Program-made: the position numbers and the translations under genes
Source of the DNA: Rhodococcus rhodnii
GTDB lineage: Bacteria > Actinomycetota > Actinomycetes > Mycobacteriales > Pseudonocardiaceae
Reading direction: 5' to 3'
Assembly: GCA_000720375.1 (NCBI GenBank)
Contig: JOAA01000008.1
Location: 62,001-126,000, forward strand
Length of the DNA: 64,000 bases
The notes under the pieces: model-generated
What the model saw: only the letters and a program-made list of their open reading frames with translations
The model's database searches: none
What the model was told of the DNA's origin: nothing
Shown: positions 8,973 through 17,638 of the stretch, in pieces
Layout of the letters: each line of letters starts with the position of its first letter
Numbering within the stretch: position 1 is the stretch's first letter

Positions 8973-9439
8973 TAGTCCACGCGGTCCGGCTTGGCCAGCC
9001 ACGCGGAGAACGGCTCGAAATTCTCCTCGGAACCGGAACGCAACGAATACACGGGCAACGGCCACGACTCCCGTGGTTGACCGAACAGGTCGTGGAACGC
9101 GCGGTCGTCAAAGCCTGCTTTGGCCGCGTCATCACGGTCCGCGCCGTAGATCACCCGGTCGAGCCGTGCCCACAGTGATGCCGCGATGCACAGTGGGCAC
9201 GGCTCGCACGATGAGACCAGCACGCATCCGGACAGCTTGAAATCCCCGATTGCCTTGCAGGCGTTGCGAATCGCGACGACTTCGGCGTGTGCGGTCGGGT
9301 CGAGGGTCGGCGTCACCTGGTTCGTGCCGGTCGCGACCACTTCGCCGTCGCGCAGCACGATCGCGCCGAACGGGCCGCCGCCGGACGCGACGTTGTCGGT
9401 GGCCAGGCGGACCGCCTTGGCCAGCCACTCTTCTTCCAT
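8969..9439 (-). CDS. guaD: Guanine deaminase
   Basis: Deaminates guanine to xanthine, feeding the xanthine dehydrogenase encoded just upstream. 156 residues of the cytidine-deaminase-like fold. Zinc ligands and catalytic Glu are in DPTAHAEVVAIRNAC (His51, Glu53) and SCEPCPLC (Cys81, Cys84). The GADRDDAAKAGFDD stretch and the C-terminal extension ending in Tyr fit the Bacillus-type guanine deaminase better than tRNA adenosine deaminase. ATG 9439 overlaps the stop of the molybdenum subunit in TGATG, indicating coupling. It is the last gene of the leftward operon. Confidence 0.88.
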   Translation of the reverse strand: MEEEWLAKAVRLATDNVASGGGPFGAIVLRDGEVVATGTNQVTPTLDPTAHAEVVAIRNACKAIGDFKLSGCVLVSSCEPCPLCIAASLWARLDRVIYGADRDDAAKAGFDDRAFHDLFGQPRESWPLPVYSLRSGSEENFEPFSAWLAKPDRVDY

Positions 9440-11658
9440 CAGCAGGTCTCCGTGATGTGTTCTGGCCGGACAGGCACGCGGCTCAACGCCTTGCCCGTCG
9501 CGGCTCGGATCGCGGCCACGATGGCCGGGGTTGAGGAAATCGTCGGCGGTTCGCCCACACCGCGAAGTCCATACGGCGCATGGGGATCCGGGCGTTCGAG
9601 AACATCGACGACCATCGGCGGCATGTCCAGCACGGTCGGGATCAGGTAGTCGGTGAACGACGGGTTGCGGATCTTCCCATCCGCCAGCTGGATCTCCTCC
9701 ATCACGGCCAGCCCGAGGCCTTGCGCCGTCCCGCCGTGGATCTGGCCGAGCACGGCTTCCGGGTTGATCGCCTTGCCGACATCCTGTGCGCACGCCAACT
9801 CGACCACTTTCACCAAGCCGAGTTCCACATCGACGTCGACAACGGCCCGGTGCGCGGCGAAGGCGTACTGCACGTGGGCGTCGCCTTGGCCAGTTTCCGC
9901 GTCGATCCGGTAGGTCGGGCGGTGCCGCCATTCCACGGTTTCGTCGATCACGTCCGTGCCCAGCACTTCGACTATTTTACTGCTGTCCAACGGCAAGTCG
10001 GTGTGTCCGATGCGTTTGTACAACGTGGTTCGAACCGCATCGCAAGCCGCACGCAGCGCACCGCCGGTGACATACGTCTGACGTGACGCGGACGTTGAGC
10101 CTGCGTCGCCGATCGACGTGTCCATCGGCTCGATCGTCACCACGTCGACGCCCAGCTCAGAACGGGTGATCTGCTGTAGGACCGTCACCAGGCCCTGGCC
10201 GACCTCCACCGCGGCCGTGTGCACCGACGCCACGGCTTCCCCACCGATCACGGACAACCGAACCCGGACGGTCGAGTAATCGTCGAAGCTGTCGGAGAAA
10301 CCGACGTTCTTGATGCCGACCCCATAGCCGACGCCGCGGACAACACCTTCGCCATGAGTCGTGTTCGAGACCCCGCCAGGCATGTCGGTCAAGTGAGTCC
10401 CGGAAGCAGGCATTGGCTTGTCACGGACCAAAGTCAGCAACTCGGCCACCGGCGCGGGCGAGTCGACGAGCTGTCCCGTCGGCATGATGCTGCCTTCGCT
10501 CATCGCGTTACGGATCCGCAGCTCGACCGGATCCAGTCCCAGGGCGGCGGCCAGTTTGTCCATTTGGGACTCATAGGCGAAAGCTGCTTGTACGGCACCG
10601 AAACCGCGCATCGCGCCACAGGGCGGGTTGTTGGTGTAGACGCCCCAGCAGTCCATGGTCACGCTGGAAACGTCATACGGCCCCATCCCCAACGTGGCCG
10701 CGTTCGCCACGACCGCACCGGTGCTTGAGGCGTACGCCCCGCCGTCCAGGTAGATCCGGGACTTGACGTAGACGATCTTGCCGCCCCGGGTGGCGCCGTG
10801 CTCGTAGTACATCCGCGCGGGGTGTCGGTGTACGTGCCCGTAGAACGACTCCTCGCGGTTGTAGACCATCTTCACCGGTTTTCCGGTGTGCAGCGCCAAC
10901 ATGCACGCGTGGACCTGCATCGACAGGTCCTCCCGGCCGCCGAACGCCCCGCCGACCCCCGACAATGTCAGCCGGACCTTCTCCAGCGGCAGCCCCAACG
11001 CGGCCGCGACCTGTCGCTGGTCCACGTGCAGCCACTGGGTCGCGATGTACAGATCGACCGAACCGTCGCCGGCGGGCACCGCGAGCCCGGACTCCGGCCC
11101 GAGGAAGGCCTGGTCCTGCATGCCGACTTCGTACTCGCCGGTGACCACGACGTCCGCGACAGCGTCCTGCGGCCCGCGCCGGATCTTCACGTGCCGCACG
11201 ACATTCCCATGCGGATGCAAGGATTCCGCACGGCCATGCGCCGCGTCTTCGGTGTTCACGACCGGCGGCAGCACCTCGTACGAGACCTCGATGCGGTTGA
11301 TCGCCCGCCGAGCGGTCTCGGGATGGTCCGCGGCCACCAGCGCCACGGGTTCGCCCTGGTAGCGGACCACGTCGACAGCGAGCACGGGTTGATCCGCGTG
11401 CTCAAGGCCGTAGACGTTGGTCCCTGGCACGTCCTCGTGCGTGAGCACCGCGTAGACGCCCGGAACCTTCAAGGCCTCAGTGATGTCCACCGCGAGAATC
11501 CGGGCGTGCGGGTGCGGGCTGCGCAAAGTGGCGCCCCACAGCATGTCCTCGTGCCACAGGTCCGAGGAGTACGCGAACTCACCACGGGTCTTCAATGCGC
11601 CGTCAGGTCGCTGAGCGTTGGTCCCGATACCGCCCTGCGTGGCGACAGTCATGGTCAT
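9439..11658 (-). CDS. xdhA: Xanthine dehydrogenase, molybdenum cofactor subunit
   Basis: Catalytic subunit (739 residues) that hydroxylates hypoxanthine and xanthine to urate. Family landmarks include GGAFGGRED, the arginine-bearing CGAMRGFGAVQ segment, and the C-terminal RGVGEPP whose Glu (about residue 704) is the general base in molybdenum hydroxylases. The ATG at 11658 overlaps the stop of the iron-sulfur subunit by 4 bp. Linkage to guaD, uricase and uraD/H makes xanthine the most probable substrate among xanthine oxidase family members. The symbol follows the E. coli naming. Confidence 0.9.
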   Translation of the reverse strand: MTMTVATQGGIGTNAQRPDGALKTRGEFAYSSDLWHEDMLWGATLRSPHPHARILAVDITEALKVPGVYAVLTHEDVPGTNVYGLEHADQPVLAVDVVRYQGEPVALVAADHPETARRAINRIEVSYEVLPPVVNTEDAAHGRAESLHPHGNVVRHVKIRRGPQDAVADVVVTGEYEVGMQDQAFLGPESGLAVPAGDGSVDLYIATQWLHVDQRQVAAALGLPLEKVRLTLSGVGGAFGGREDLSMQVHACMLALHTGKPVKMVYNREESFYGHVHRHPARMYYEHGATRGGKIVYVKSRIYLDGGAYASSTGAVVANAATLGMGPYDVSSVTMDCWGVYTNNPPCGAMRGFGAVQAAFAYESQMDKLAAALGLDPVELRIRNAMSEGSIMPTGQLVDSPAPVAELLTLVRDKPMPASGTHLTDMPGGVSNTTHGEGVVRGVGYGVGIKNVGFSDSFDDYSTVRVRLSVIGGEAVASVHTAAVEVGQGLVTVLQQITRSELGVDVVTIEPMDTSIGDAGSTSASRQTYVTGGALRAACDAVRTTLYKRIGHTDLPLDSSKIVEVLGTDVIDETVEWRHRPTYRIDAETGQGDAHVQYAFAAHRAVVDVDVELGLVKVVELACAQDVGKAINPEAVLGQIHGGTAQGLGLAVMEEIQLADGKIRNPSFTDYLIPTVLDMPPMVVDVLERPDPHAPYGLRGVGEPPTISSTPAIVAAIRAATGKALSRVPVRPEHITETC

Positions 11659-12113
11659 GACCGGGCCGCCATTCTGACAGCGTCCAGGATCTTCTCGTAT
11701 CCCGTGCAGCGGCAGAGGTTCCCGGCCAGTGCCTCGCGGATCTCGGGATCCGTCGGATGCGGCGTCCTGGCCAGCAAGTCATGCGCGGCAACCACAAGGC
11801 CTGGCGTGCAGAATCCACACTGGACGGCACCGGCGTCCACAAAGGCCTGCTGAACCCGGTCCAGCGTGTCGCCGGATCCCAGCCCTTCGACGGTCTGAAC
11901 CGAACGCCCCTCGGCCTGACCGGCCGCGACGAGACACGAACACACTGGCGTACCGTCCATGTACACCGTGCACGAGCCGCATTCGCCTTGTTCGCAGGCG
12001 TTCTTGGAACCCGGCAACCCCATTCGCTCACGCAGCACGTAAAGCAGCGATTCACCAGGCCAGACGTCGTCGACCTGACGCGCTTCGCCGTTCACGGTGA
12101 AGTTCACGCGCAT
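11655..12113 (-). CDS. xdhC: Xanthine dehydrogenase, 2Fe-2S subunit
   Basis: Electron-transfer subunit, 152 residues. The plant-type ferredoxin cluster is seen in CEQGECGSCTVYMDG, and the second cluster ligands in QCGFCTPG and LCRCTGYEKI. ATG 12113 starts MRVNFTVNGEARQV, the normal N-terminus of this family, and overlaps the end of the FAD subunit gene by 10 bp. It passes electrons from the molybdenum centre to the FAD subunit. Assignment within the operon follows from the three-subunit order FAD, FeS, Mo. Confidence 0.92.
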   Translation of the reverse strand: MRVNFTVNGEARQVDDVWPGESLLYVLRERMGLPGSKNACEQGECGSCTVYMDGTPVCSCLVAAGQAEGRSVQTVEGLGSGDTLDRVQQAFVDAGAVQCGFCTPGLVVAAHDLLARTPHPTDPEIREALAGNLCRCTGYEKILDAVRMAARS

Positions 12114-12970
12114 GACCGTTCTCCTTCGCGATACGCGTCCCACGCCCAGCCGAGCGTCCGTCGCGCCAGCACTGCCAGCGCGTGCTTCCGGTACGCCGCA
12201 CTGCCCCGGACGTCGTCGATCGGTGACGCCTCCGCCGAAACGAGCTCCCCGAAGCGTTGTTTGACCGAGTCCAGCAACGGCCGGGGCTGAGCGAAGTCCA
12301 GTTCCGCGGCCAGGAATTCCTCGGCCTGCCGGGCGCGGCGCGGGGTCGGCGCGGCCGAGCCGATCGCGGCGCCGACCCGGGCGTCCGCATGGAGGCTGAT
12401 CGCGAACGAACACACCGCGATCACCATCGCGTTGCGCGTCCCGACTTTGGCGAACTGCTGCGGGCCCGACGCGCGAGGCAGCCGGATCGCGGTGATCAGC
12501 TCGTCCGGCTGCAAGGCATTGCGTTTCACGCCAAGGTAGAACTCGTCCGCCGGGATCGTCCGGGTGCCACGGACAGACGCGACCTCAACGACCGCGTCAC
12601 ACGCCAGCAACACTGGATGCGTATCCCCGGCAGGCGAAGCCGCGCCCAGGTTGCCGCCGACCGTGCCCCGGTTGCGGATCTGTGGCGATCCGACAGTCCG
12701 GGACGCGATCGCCAGACCAGGCAGATCGGTGCCCAGCTCGTTGATCAGCCGGGTGTACGGCAACGCGGCACCGATCGTGACCAGAGCGCCGTCCCGTGAC
12801 CAGCCAGCCAGCTCGGGCACGCGCGTCAAGTCCAGCAACGCGGGTGGACGCCGGTGGTCGAAGTTCAGCTCGACCATCACGTCCGTGCCACCCGCGATCG
12901 GCACCGCGTCCGGCACAGCCGCCTTCATCTGCAAGGCCTCAGCGAGGCTCTCAGGACGCAGGAAATCCAC
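12104..12970 (-). CDS. xdhB: Xanthine dehydrogenase, FAD subunit
   Basis: 288-residue FAD-binding subunit. It begins MDFLRPESLAEAL, has the FAD motif IAGGTDVMVEL at about residues 25-35 and the second motif RNRGTVGGNLGAASPAGD near residue 100, then a CO-dehydrogenase flavoprotein C-terminal domain. It transfers electrons to NAD. It sits 27 bp downstream of the aldolase-like gene, so it probably belongs to the same transcript starting at malate synthase. Confidence 0.9.
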   Translation of the reverse strand: MDFLRPESLAEALQMKAAVPDAVPIAGGTDVMVELNFDHRRPPALLDLTRVPELAGWSRDGALVTIGAALPYTRLINELGTDLPGLAIASRTVGSPQIRNRGTVGGNLGAASPAGDTHPVLLACDAVVEVASVRGTRTIPADEFYLGVKRNALQPDELITAIRLPRASGPQQFAKVGTRNAMVIAVCSFAISLHADARVGAAIGSAAPTPRRARQAEEFLAAELDFAQPRPLLDSVKQRFGELVSAEASPIDDVRGSAAYRKHALAVLARRTLGWAWDAYREGERSCA

Positions 12971-12997
12971 GCCACACCTCCAAGCCTCCAGCTTGCC

Positions 12998-14212
12998 CTA
13001 ACTGGCGGCCCTTCTGTGATACGCGCGCAGCACGTCCAAGTGAAGTCCAGTCGCCTGGGTGATCTCCTCGGCCGTGGCCGCGCCACAGTCCACGCTACGC
13101 AACAACGACGCCGAAAGCGCTTGCGCGGTCGCTGGTTCGTCCAGAACCCCACCGCTGTCGGCACTGTTGGCACGCGCGGCGTAAGCGGCCAGTCGCCGAG
13201 CGTCACTGTCCAGGCTTTCCCGGTAGTACCCGAACACCGCGGCGTATCGGGAGACCAGTTGGGCAGGGTGCATGTCCCATCCCTGGAAGAAACCGTGTTC
13301 CAAGGACCGCCTGACCAGTCCGTAGTGGACGCGCCACGCGGCGAGCACCTGCGCGGTGTCGCCGACTGGCAACACATTGCTCGACCCGTCGGACAACCGC
13401 ACACCAGTCCCAGCCGCGGACACCTGCATCACGTGCCGCGCGAAGTCGGCCGCGTGGTGCGCGAGGTTCTGCTGGGCCGCGCCCAGGCCGACGGCGGCGG
13501 TGTAGTCGTAGGTCCCGTAGTGCAAGCCCACCACGCGTGGTCCGCCGGCCGTGATGAAGGCCGGAATGGCCAGTTTCCCTTCGCTATCCACAATGGACTG
13601 CGTGGTCTCCACCTGGATCTCGAAGGTCAGCGAGCCGGTCGGCCAGCCGAGCCGCTGCTCGAACACTCCCAGCAGTTCGGCGAAGACCTCGACCTGCTCG
13701 GCCGCGGTGACCTTGGGGAACGTGATCACGAAGCCGGGTGGCAGGTCGCGCAGTGTCTCCAGGAAGATGTCCAGCGTCCGGATGGCACGGTCACGCAGCG
13801 CGGGCGTGTCGAACGACTTGATCCGCAGACCGGACGAGAACGGCGCGATCCCTTCGGCGTGCCAGCGGACCAGGCAGCCCGCCGCGTAGCGGGCGTCGTC
13901 GTCCTCGGTCGATGGTGCGCCGTAGCCGTCCTCGAAGTCGATCCGCAGGTCCTCGACCGGTTCGCGGACCAGTTTGGCCTTGACCCGCTCGGTCAGGTCC
14001 TTGGACAGGTCGAAGCCGTGCTCCGCCATTGCCGCAAGCGCTTGCTCGCCCCACTCGCGCGGGGTGGACGGCCCGATCTGGGAAGCGGGCACATAACACG
14101 TGTGCACCGGCTGGCGCCCGCCGCGGCCGCCGGGATAACGCGCCGCCCGCCGCTTGTCCACTTCAGACAGACGAGCGGTGAGCGACGCGATTGTGGGTCC
14201 GTCGAGCAGCAT
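12998..14212 (-). CDS. HpcH/HpaI aldolase-like protein (DUF6986 type)
   Basis: 404 residues that look like a member of the PEP-mutase/citrate-lyase-like TIM barrels. Metal-binding and core motifs resemble those of HpcH/HpaI aldolases: DLRIDFEDGYG, GFVITFPKV, FEIQVETTQSI and VGLHYGTYDYT. Its start codon overlaps the malate synthase stop by one base (TGATG), so the two proteins are made together. The context (malate synthase on one side, xanthine dehydrogenase on the other) suggests action on glyoxylate or a ureidoglycolate-derived compound, but the reaction is not known to me. Confidence 0.7.
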   Translation of the reverse strand: MLLDGPTIASLTARLSEVDKRRAARYPGGRGGRQPVHTCYVPASQIGPSTPREWGEQALAAMAEHGFDLSKDLTERVKAKLVREPVEDLRIDFEDGYGAPSTEDDDARYAAGCLVRWHAEGIAPFSSGLRIKSFDTPALRDRAIRTLDIFLETLRDLPPGFVITFPKVTAAEQVEVFAELLGVFEQRLGWPTGSLTFEIQVETTQSIVDSEGKLAIPAFITAGGPRVVGLHYGTYDYTAAVGLGAAQQNLAHHAADFARHVMQVSAAGTGVRLSDGSSNVLPVGDTAQVLAAWRVHYGLVRRSLEHGFFQGWDMHPAQLVSRYAAVFGYYRESLDSDARRLAAYAARANSADSGGVLDEPATAQALSASLLRSVDCGAATAEEITQATGLHLDVLRAYHRRAAS

Positions 14213-15750
14213 CAGTCGATCTTCGCGTACGCGGGCAGGGTCAGGAAGTCCACGAACTCGTCGGCCAGCGCGACCTGGTCGAACAGTTCCACGGCCGCGT
14301 CGAGGTGCGGCAGGCCGTCCAGTTCCTTGCGCGTCTCGGCGAGCACATCGCGAACCAGGTCAGCGGTCACCGTCGCGCCGTTGTCGAGCACGACGTCGTT
14401 GCGGACCCACTGCCAGACCTGGGCACGGGAGATCTCCGCGGTCGCGGCGTCCTCCATGAGGTTGTGGATCGCCGCAGCACCGTTGCCGCCCAGCCAGGAC
14501 GCGATGTAGCGGACGCCCACGTCGACGGCCGCACGCAGCCCGGCCTCGGTCGCCGATCCTGGCGTCGCGGCGACGTTGAGCAGGTCGTCGGCGGTCACCG
14601 AGACCTCGTCGCGGGTCTTGTCGAGCTGGTTGGGCTGGGAACCCAGCACGCCGTCGAAAACCTCCTGGCAGACCGAGACGAGGTCGGGGTGCGCGACCCA
14701 CGAGCCGTCGAACCCGTCGCCTGCCTCGCGGCTCTTGTCGTCCCGGACCTTGTCCAGCGCTTTGGCGGTGACCTCGGGGTCACGGCGGTTCGGGATGAAC
14801 GCGGCCATCCCGCCCATCGCGAACGCGCCTCGCTTGTGGCACGTGCGCACGAGAAGCTCGGTGTACGCCCGCATGAACGGCGCGGTCATCGTGACCGAGT
14901 TGCGGTCCGGCAGGACGAACGAAGAACCCGCGTCCCGGAAGTACTTGATCACGCTGAACAGGTAGTCCCAGCGGCCCGCGTTCAGGCCGGAGGCGTGGTC
15001 GCGCAGCTCGTAGAGGATCTCCTCCATTTCGAAGGCGGCCGGGATGGTCTCGATCAGCACGGTCGCGCGGATGGTGCCGTGCGGGATGCCCAGCTCGCGC
15101 TGCGCGTGCGTGAACACGTCGTTCCACAGCCGGGCTTCGAGGTGGCTTTCCATCTTGGGCAGGTAGAAGTACGGCCCGCTGCCGCGTTCCAGCAGCTCTT
15201 TGGCGTTGTGGAAGAAGTACAGGCCGAAGTCGACGAGGGCACCGACGGCCGGCTTGCCCTCGAACTCGAGGTGCCGCTCGTCGAGGTGCCAGCCACGCGG
15301 GCGCATCACGATCGTCGCGTGCCTGCCCGGCTTGAGCTTGTACTCCTTGCCTTCGGGCGTGGTCAGCTCGATGGTCTCGCGCACGGCGTCGGCCAGGTTG
15401 ACCTGGCCGCTGAGCACGTTGTCCCAGTGCGGGGTGTTGGCGTCCTCGAGGTCGGCCAGCCAGACCTTGGCGCCCGAGTTGAGGGCGTTGATCGCCATCT
15501 TGCGCTCGGTCGGGCCGGTGATCTCGACCCTGCGGTCCTTCAGGTCGGCCGGGGCGTCGGCAACGCGCCAGTCCGCGGCACGGATTTCGGCCGTGTCGGC
15601 GAGGAAGTCCAGGCGCCCGGTCCGGGCGGCTTCCGCGCGCCGTTCGGCCCGCTTGACCAGCAGTTCGTCTCGTCGGGCACCGAACGCGCGGTGCAGGCCG
15701 GCGAGGAACTCGCGGGCCGCAGGCGTCAGGATCCGATCAGAATCGGACAA
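14212..15750 (-). CDS. aceB: Malate synthase A
   Basis: Condenses glyoxylate with acetyl-CoA to malate. 512 residues, the normal length of isoform A. Signature segments are [11 protein letters not shown] (active-site Arg), the malate synthase pattern [17 protein letters not shown] at about residues 248-264, and [15 protein letters not shown] start at 15750 preceded by AAGGAG seven bases upstream. First gene of the leftward operon that also carries xanthine dehydrogenase and guanine deaminase. Its placement suggests it disposes of glyoxylate released from ureides rather than serving only the acetate glyoxylate shunt. Confidence 0.93.
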   Translation of the reverse strand: MSDSDRILTPAAREFLAGLHRAFGARRDELLVKRAERRAEAARTGRLDFLADTAEIRAADWRVADAPADLKDRRVEITGPTERKMAINALNSGAKVWLADLEDANTPHWDNVLSGQVNLADAVRETIELTTPEGKEYKLKPGRHATIVMRPRGWHLDERHLEFEGKPAVGALVDFGLYFFHNAKELLERGSGPYFYLPKMESHLEARLWNDVFTHAQRELGIPHGTIRATVLIETIPAAFEMEEILYELRDHASGLNAGRWDYLFSVIKYFRDAGSSFVLPDRNSVTMTAPFMRAYTELLVRTCHKRGAFAMGGMAAFIPNRRDPEVTAKALDKVRDDKSREAGDGFDGSWVAHPDLVSVCQEVFDGVLGSQPNQLDKTRDEVSVTADDLLNVAATPGSATEAGLRAAVDVGVRYIASWLGGNGAAAIHNLMEDAATAEISRAQVWQWVRNDVVLDNGATVTADLVRDVLAETRKELDGLPHLDAAVELFDQVALADEFVDFLTLPAYAKID

Positions 15751-15837
15751 GGGATGACTCCTTTCTTTCTGCGTTACGGACTATAATTTTTGGATAGCGG
15801 AACTTCAACGCGACGGTTCACGTGACGGGAGGCGGCA
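15751..15837. promoter_or_regulatory. Divergent promoter region, aceB operon and IclR gene
   Basis: On the minus strand TTGAAG (15808-15803) and TATAGT (15785-15780) are 17 bp apart, a good housekeeping promoter for the aceB operon. On the plus strand a perfect TATAAT lies at 15782-15787 toward the IclR gene, with a poor -35. AGCGGAA at 15796-15802 sits in the minus-strand spacer and matches the repeated element upstream of allB/uraD, so this is a plausible IclR operator. Confidence 0.6.
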
Positions 15838-16602
15838 TTGGCCCCAGGGACCAACGGCGGTGTGCAGTCGCTGCAACGCGCCTTCGACCTGCTGGAAGGC
15901 TTGGCTGACGCGGGCGGCGAAGCCAGCCTGTCCGAGCTGGCGACGACGTCCGGGCTGCCCATGCCCACCATCCACCGGCTGATCAGAACCCTGGTCACGC
16001 TCGGTTACGTCCGTCAGCACCCCAACCGACGCTACGCGCTGGGTTCACGCCTGATCCGCCTGGGCGAGAACGCCGGGCGCCAGTTCGGCACATGGGCCCG
16101 GCCGCTGCTGGCAGAGCTGGTCGACGAGGTCGGCGAGACCGCGAACCTGGCCGTGCTCGAACACGACGAAGTGGTGTACGTCGCACAGGCACCGTCCCGG
16201 CACTCGATGCGGATGTTCACCGAAGTCGGCCGCCGCCTGCTGCCGCACGGCACCGGCGTGGGCAAGGCGATGCTGTCCCAGATGCCGCAGCAGGACGTCC
16301 GGGAACTGCTCAAGCGCACCGGGATGCCCGCGTACACGCCGAACACGTTCCGGGATCCGGATCTGCTGCTGATGCACCTGGCCGAGATCGCCAACCGCGG
16401 TTACGCGATTGACGAGAGCGAGCAGGAGCTGGGGGTGCGGTGCATCGCCGTGCCCGTCAAGGGAACGCCCAGTCCGGCCGCGATCTCCATCTCCGGCCCG
16501 GAAGGACGGCTGACCGACGAGATCGTCCACAAGGTCGCGCCGATCGTGCAGCGGGTCGCCGAGGCGATCGCCGACACCTTGCACTCCCGCAGCACCGGCT
16601 GA
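15838..16602 (+). CDS. IclR-family transcriptional regulator
   Basis: 254 residues. An N-terminal winged helix-turn-helix (about residues 8-70, with LSELATTSGLPMPTIHRLIRT) precedes an IclR effector domain ending with the RCIAVPV and ISISGPEGRL segments typical of the family. TTG start at 15838 after a strong GGGAGG. It is divergent from malate synthase and lies in a ureide/glyoxylate locus, so it is the likely counterpart of AllR-type regulators that respond to glyoxylate or allantoin intermediates. The effector is inferred from context only. Confidence 0.88.
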   Translation: MAPGTNGGVQSLQRAFDLLEGLADAGGEASLSELATTSGLPMPTIHRLIRTLVTLGYVRQHPNRRYALGSRLIRLGENAGRQFGTWARPLLAELVDEVGETANLAVLEHDEVVYVAQAPSRHSMRMFTEVGRRLLPHGTGVGKAMLSQMPQQDVRELLKRTGMPAYTPNTFRDPDLLLMHLAEIANRGYAIDESEQELGVRCIAVPVKGTPSPAAISISGPEGRLTDEIVHKVAPIVQRVAEAIADTLHSRSTG

Positions 16603-16655
16603 TCCCCCCGCGCCCCCCGGCGAAAAGTCCGTAGCATCGGACTCGGGGGGAGCAC

Positions 16656-17354
16656 ATGGATGTCGTCGAAGCGGGTTTGCTGGGCCTGCGGGCCGCGGTG
16701 GCACAACTGACCCGGCGGGAGACACCGCTGAGGTTCACGATCTACCCGATGATCCACGTGGCCGAGCCGGCGTTCTACGCGGAGGTGTCCCGGCGGCTGC
16801 GTGACCACGACCTGATCGTCGCCGAGGGCATCCAGCGCTCGGCCGGCTCGCCGTCCAAAGCGTCCCTGCTGACGCAGGTACACCGGCTGACCTCCCGCTC
16901 AGAGCGGCTCGGTCTGGTCGAGCAGACCCGCGCGGTGTACGAGGTCGGCGTGCCGATCCTCTGGGCGGACATGTCCGGCGCCGAATTCGATGCCAAGTGG
17001 CGCAAGCTGCCGCTGGTGGAACGAGCGGCCGCCAGCGTCGCCGCTCCCCTGACCGGCCTGTACCTCCGCGCGTTCGGCACGCGCGAAGCTCTGGCACGCC
17101 AGGTAGCCACCGATGACGACACCGACATCGACGAGTGGCGACCCGAACTGGGCCTGGACCGGCTGATCCGAGACGACCGCGACGCCCTGCTGATCCAGGC
17201 GGTGACCAAGATCTACGAGGAACGGCGGCACGAGCACATCGACGTCGCGATCGTCTACGGCGCCGCGCACGTTCCCCCGCTCGTGGCCTATCTGATGGCC
17301 GCACTGGGCTATGTCGTGATCGACGCCGAGTGGGTCACCGTCTTCGACTATTGA
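16656..17354 (+). CDS. TraB/TIKI-like protein
   Basis: 232 residues. The opening RFTIYPMIHVAEPAFYAEV and the late IVYGAAHVPPLVAYL resemble the two conserved His-containing blocks of the TraB/PrgY/TIKI superfamily, a putative metalloprotease fold. No signal peptide or membrane helix is obvious, so it is probably cytoplasmic. ATG 16656 follows a GGGGGGAG. It stands alone between the IclR gene and the RHS gene. The family assignment is from motif pattern; catalytic activity is unproven. Confidence 0.5.
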   Translation: MDVVEAGLLGLRAAVAQLTRRETPLRFTIYPMIHVAEPAFYAEVSRRLRDHDLIVAEGIQRSAGSPSKASLLTQVHRLTSRSERLGLVEQTRAVYEVGVPILWADMSGAEFDAKWRKLPLVERAAASVAAPLTGLYLRAFGTREALARQVATDDDTDIDEWRPELGLDRLIRDDRDALLIQAVTKIYEERRHEHIDVAIVYGAAHVPPLVAYLMAALGYVVIDAEWVTVFDY

Positions 17355-17638
17355 CGGCCTCCCAGCACCCCGGAACCGGTGCAGGAACTTTTTATATTCG
17401 GTCACGGATTAATCTCACATCGGATTACGCCGAACAGCGCATTGAGCACGGGTTCCCACTTTTCACAGACGGCCTGACGTGCGGTTTTGTTGTAAATCTA
17501 ACAGCGAATTAACACAGGAGTCGGCTTTTCGGAAGCTTTTTGGCACATCGCGCAAACGGTGTGATGGGGTTGCCGGGAAGACCCGAGAATCAGCGGTCTG
17601 GGGGGTATGCCTTTTTTACGCTGGAGGGGCACAACCGC
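17355..17638. other. AT-richer intergenic region upstream of the RHS gene
   Basis: This 284-bp stretch has no convincing gene. A short hairpin (GCACC 17365-17369, GGTGC 17378-17382) followed by a T-run may end the TraB-like transcript. The rest is noticeably AT-richer than neighbouring coding DNA, with runs such as TTTTGTTGTAAAT, and probably contains the RHS promoter. I could not fix a confident -35/-10 pair. Confidence 0.45.

Noticed and set aside
15814..15820. A fourth TGAACC box near the IclR gene
   Set aside because: On the minus strand TGAACC is present but the base triplet 16 bp downstream is GCT, not CGT, so it does not fit the ECF promoter.
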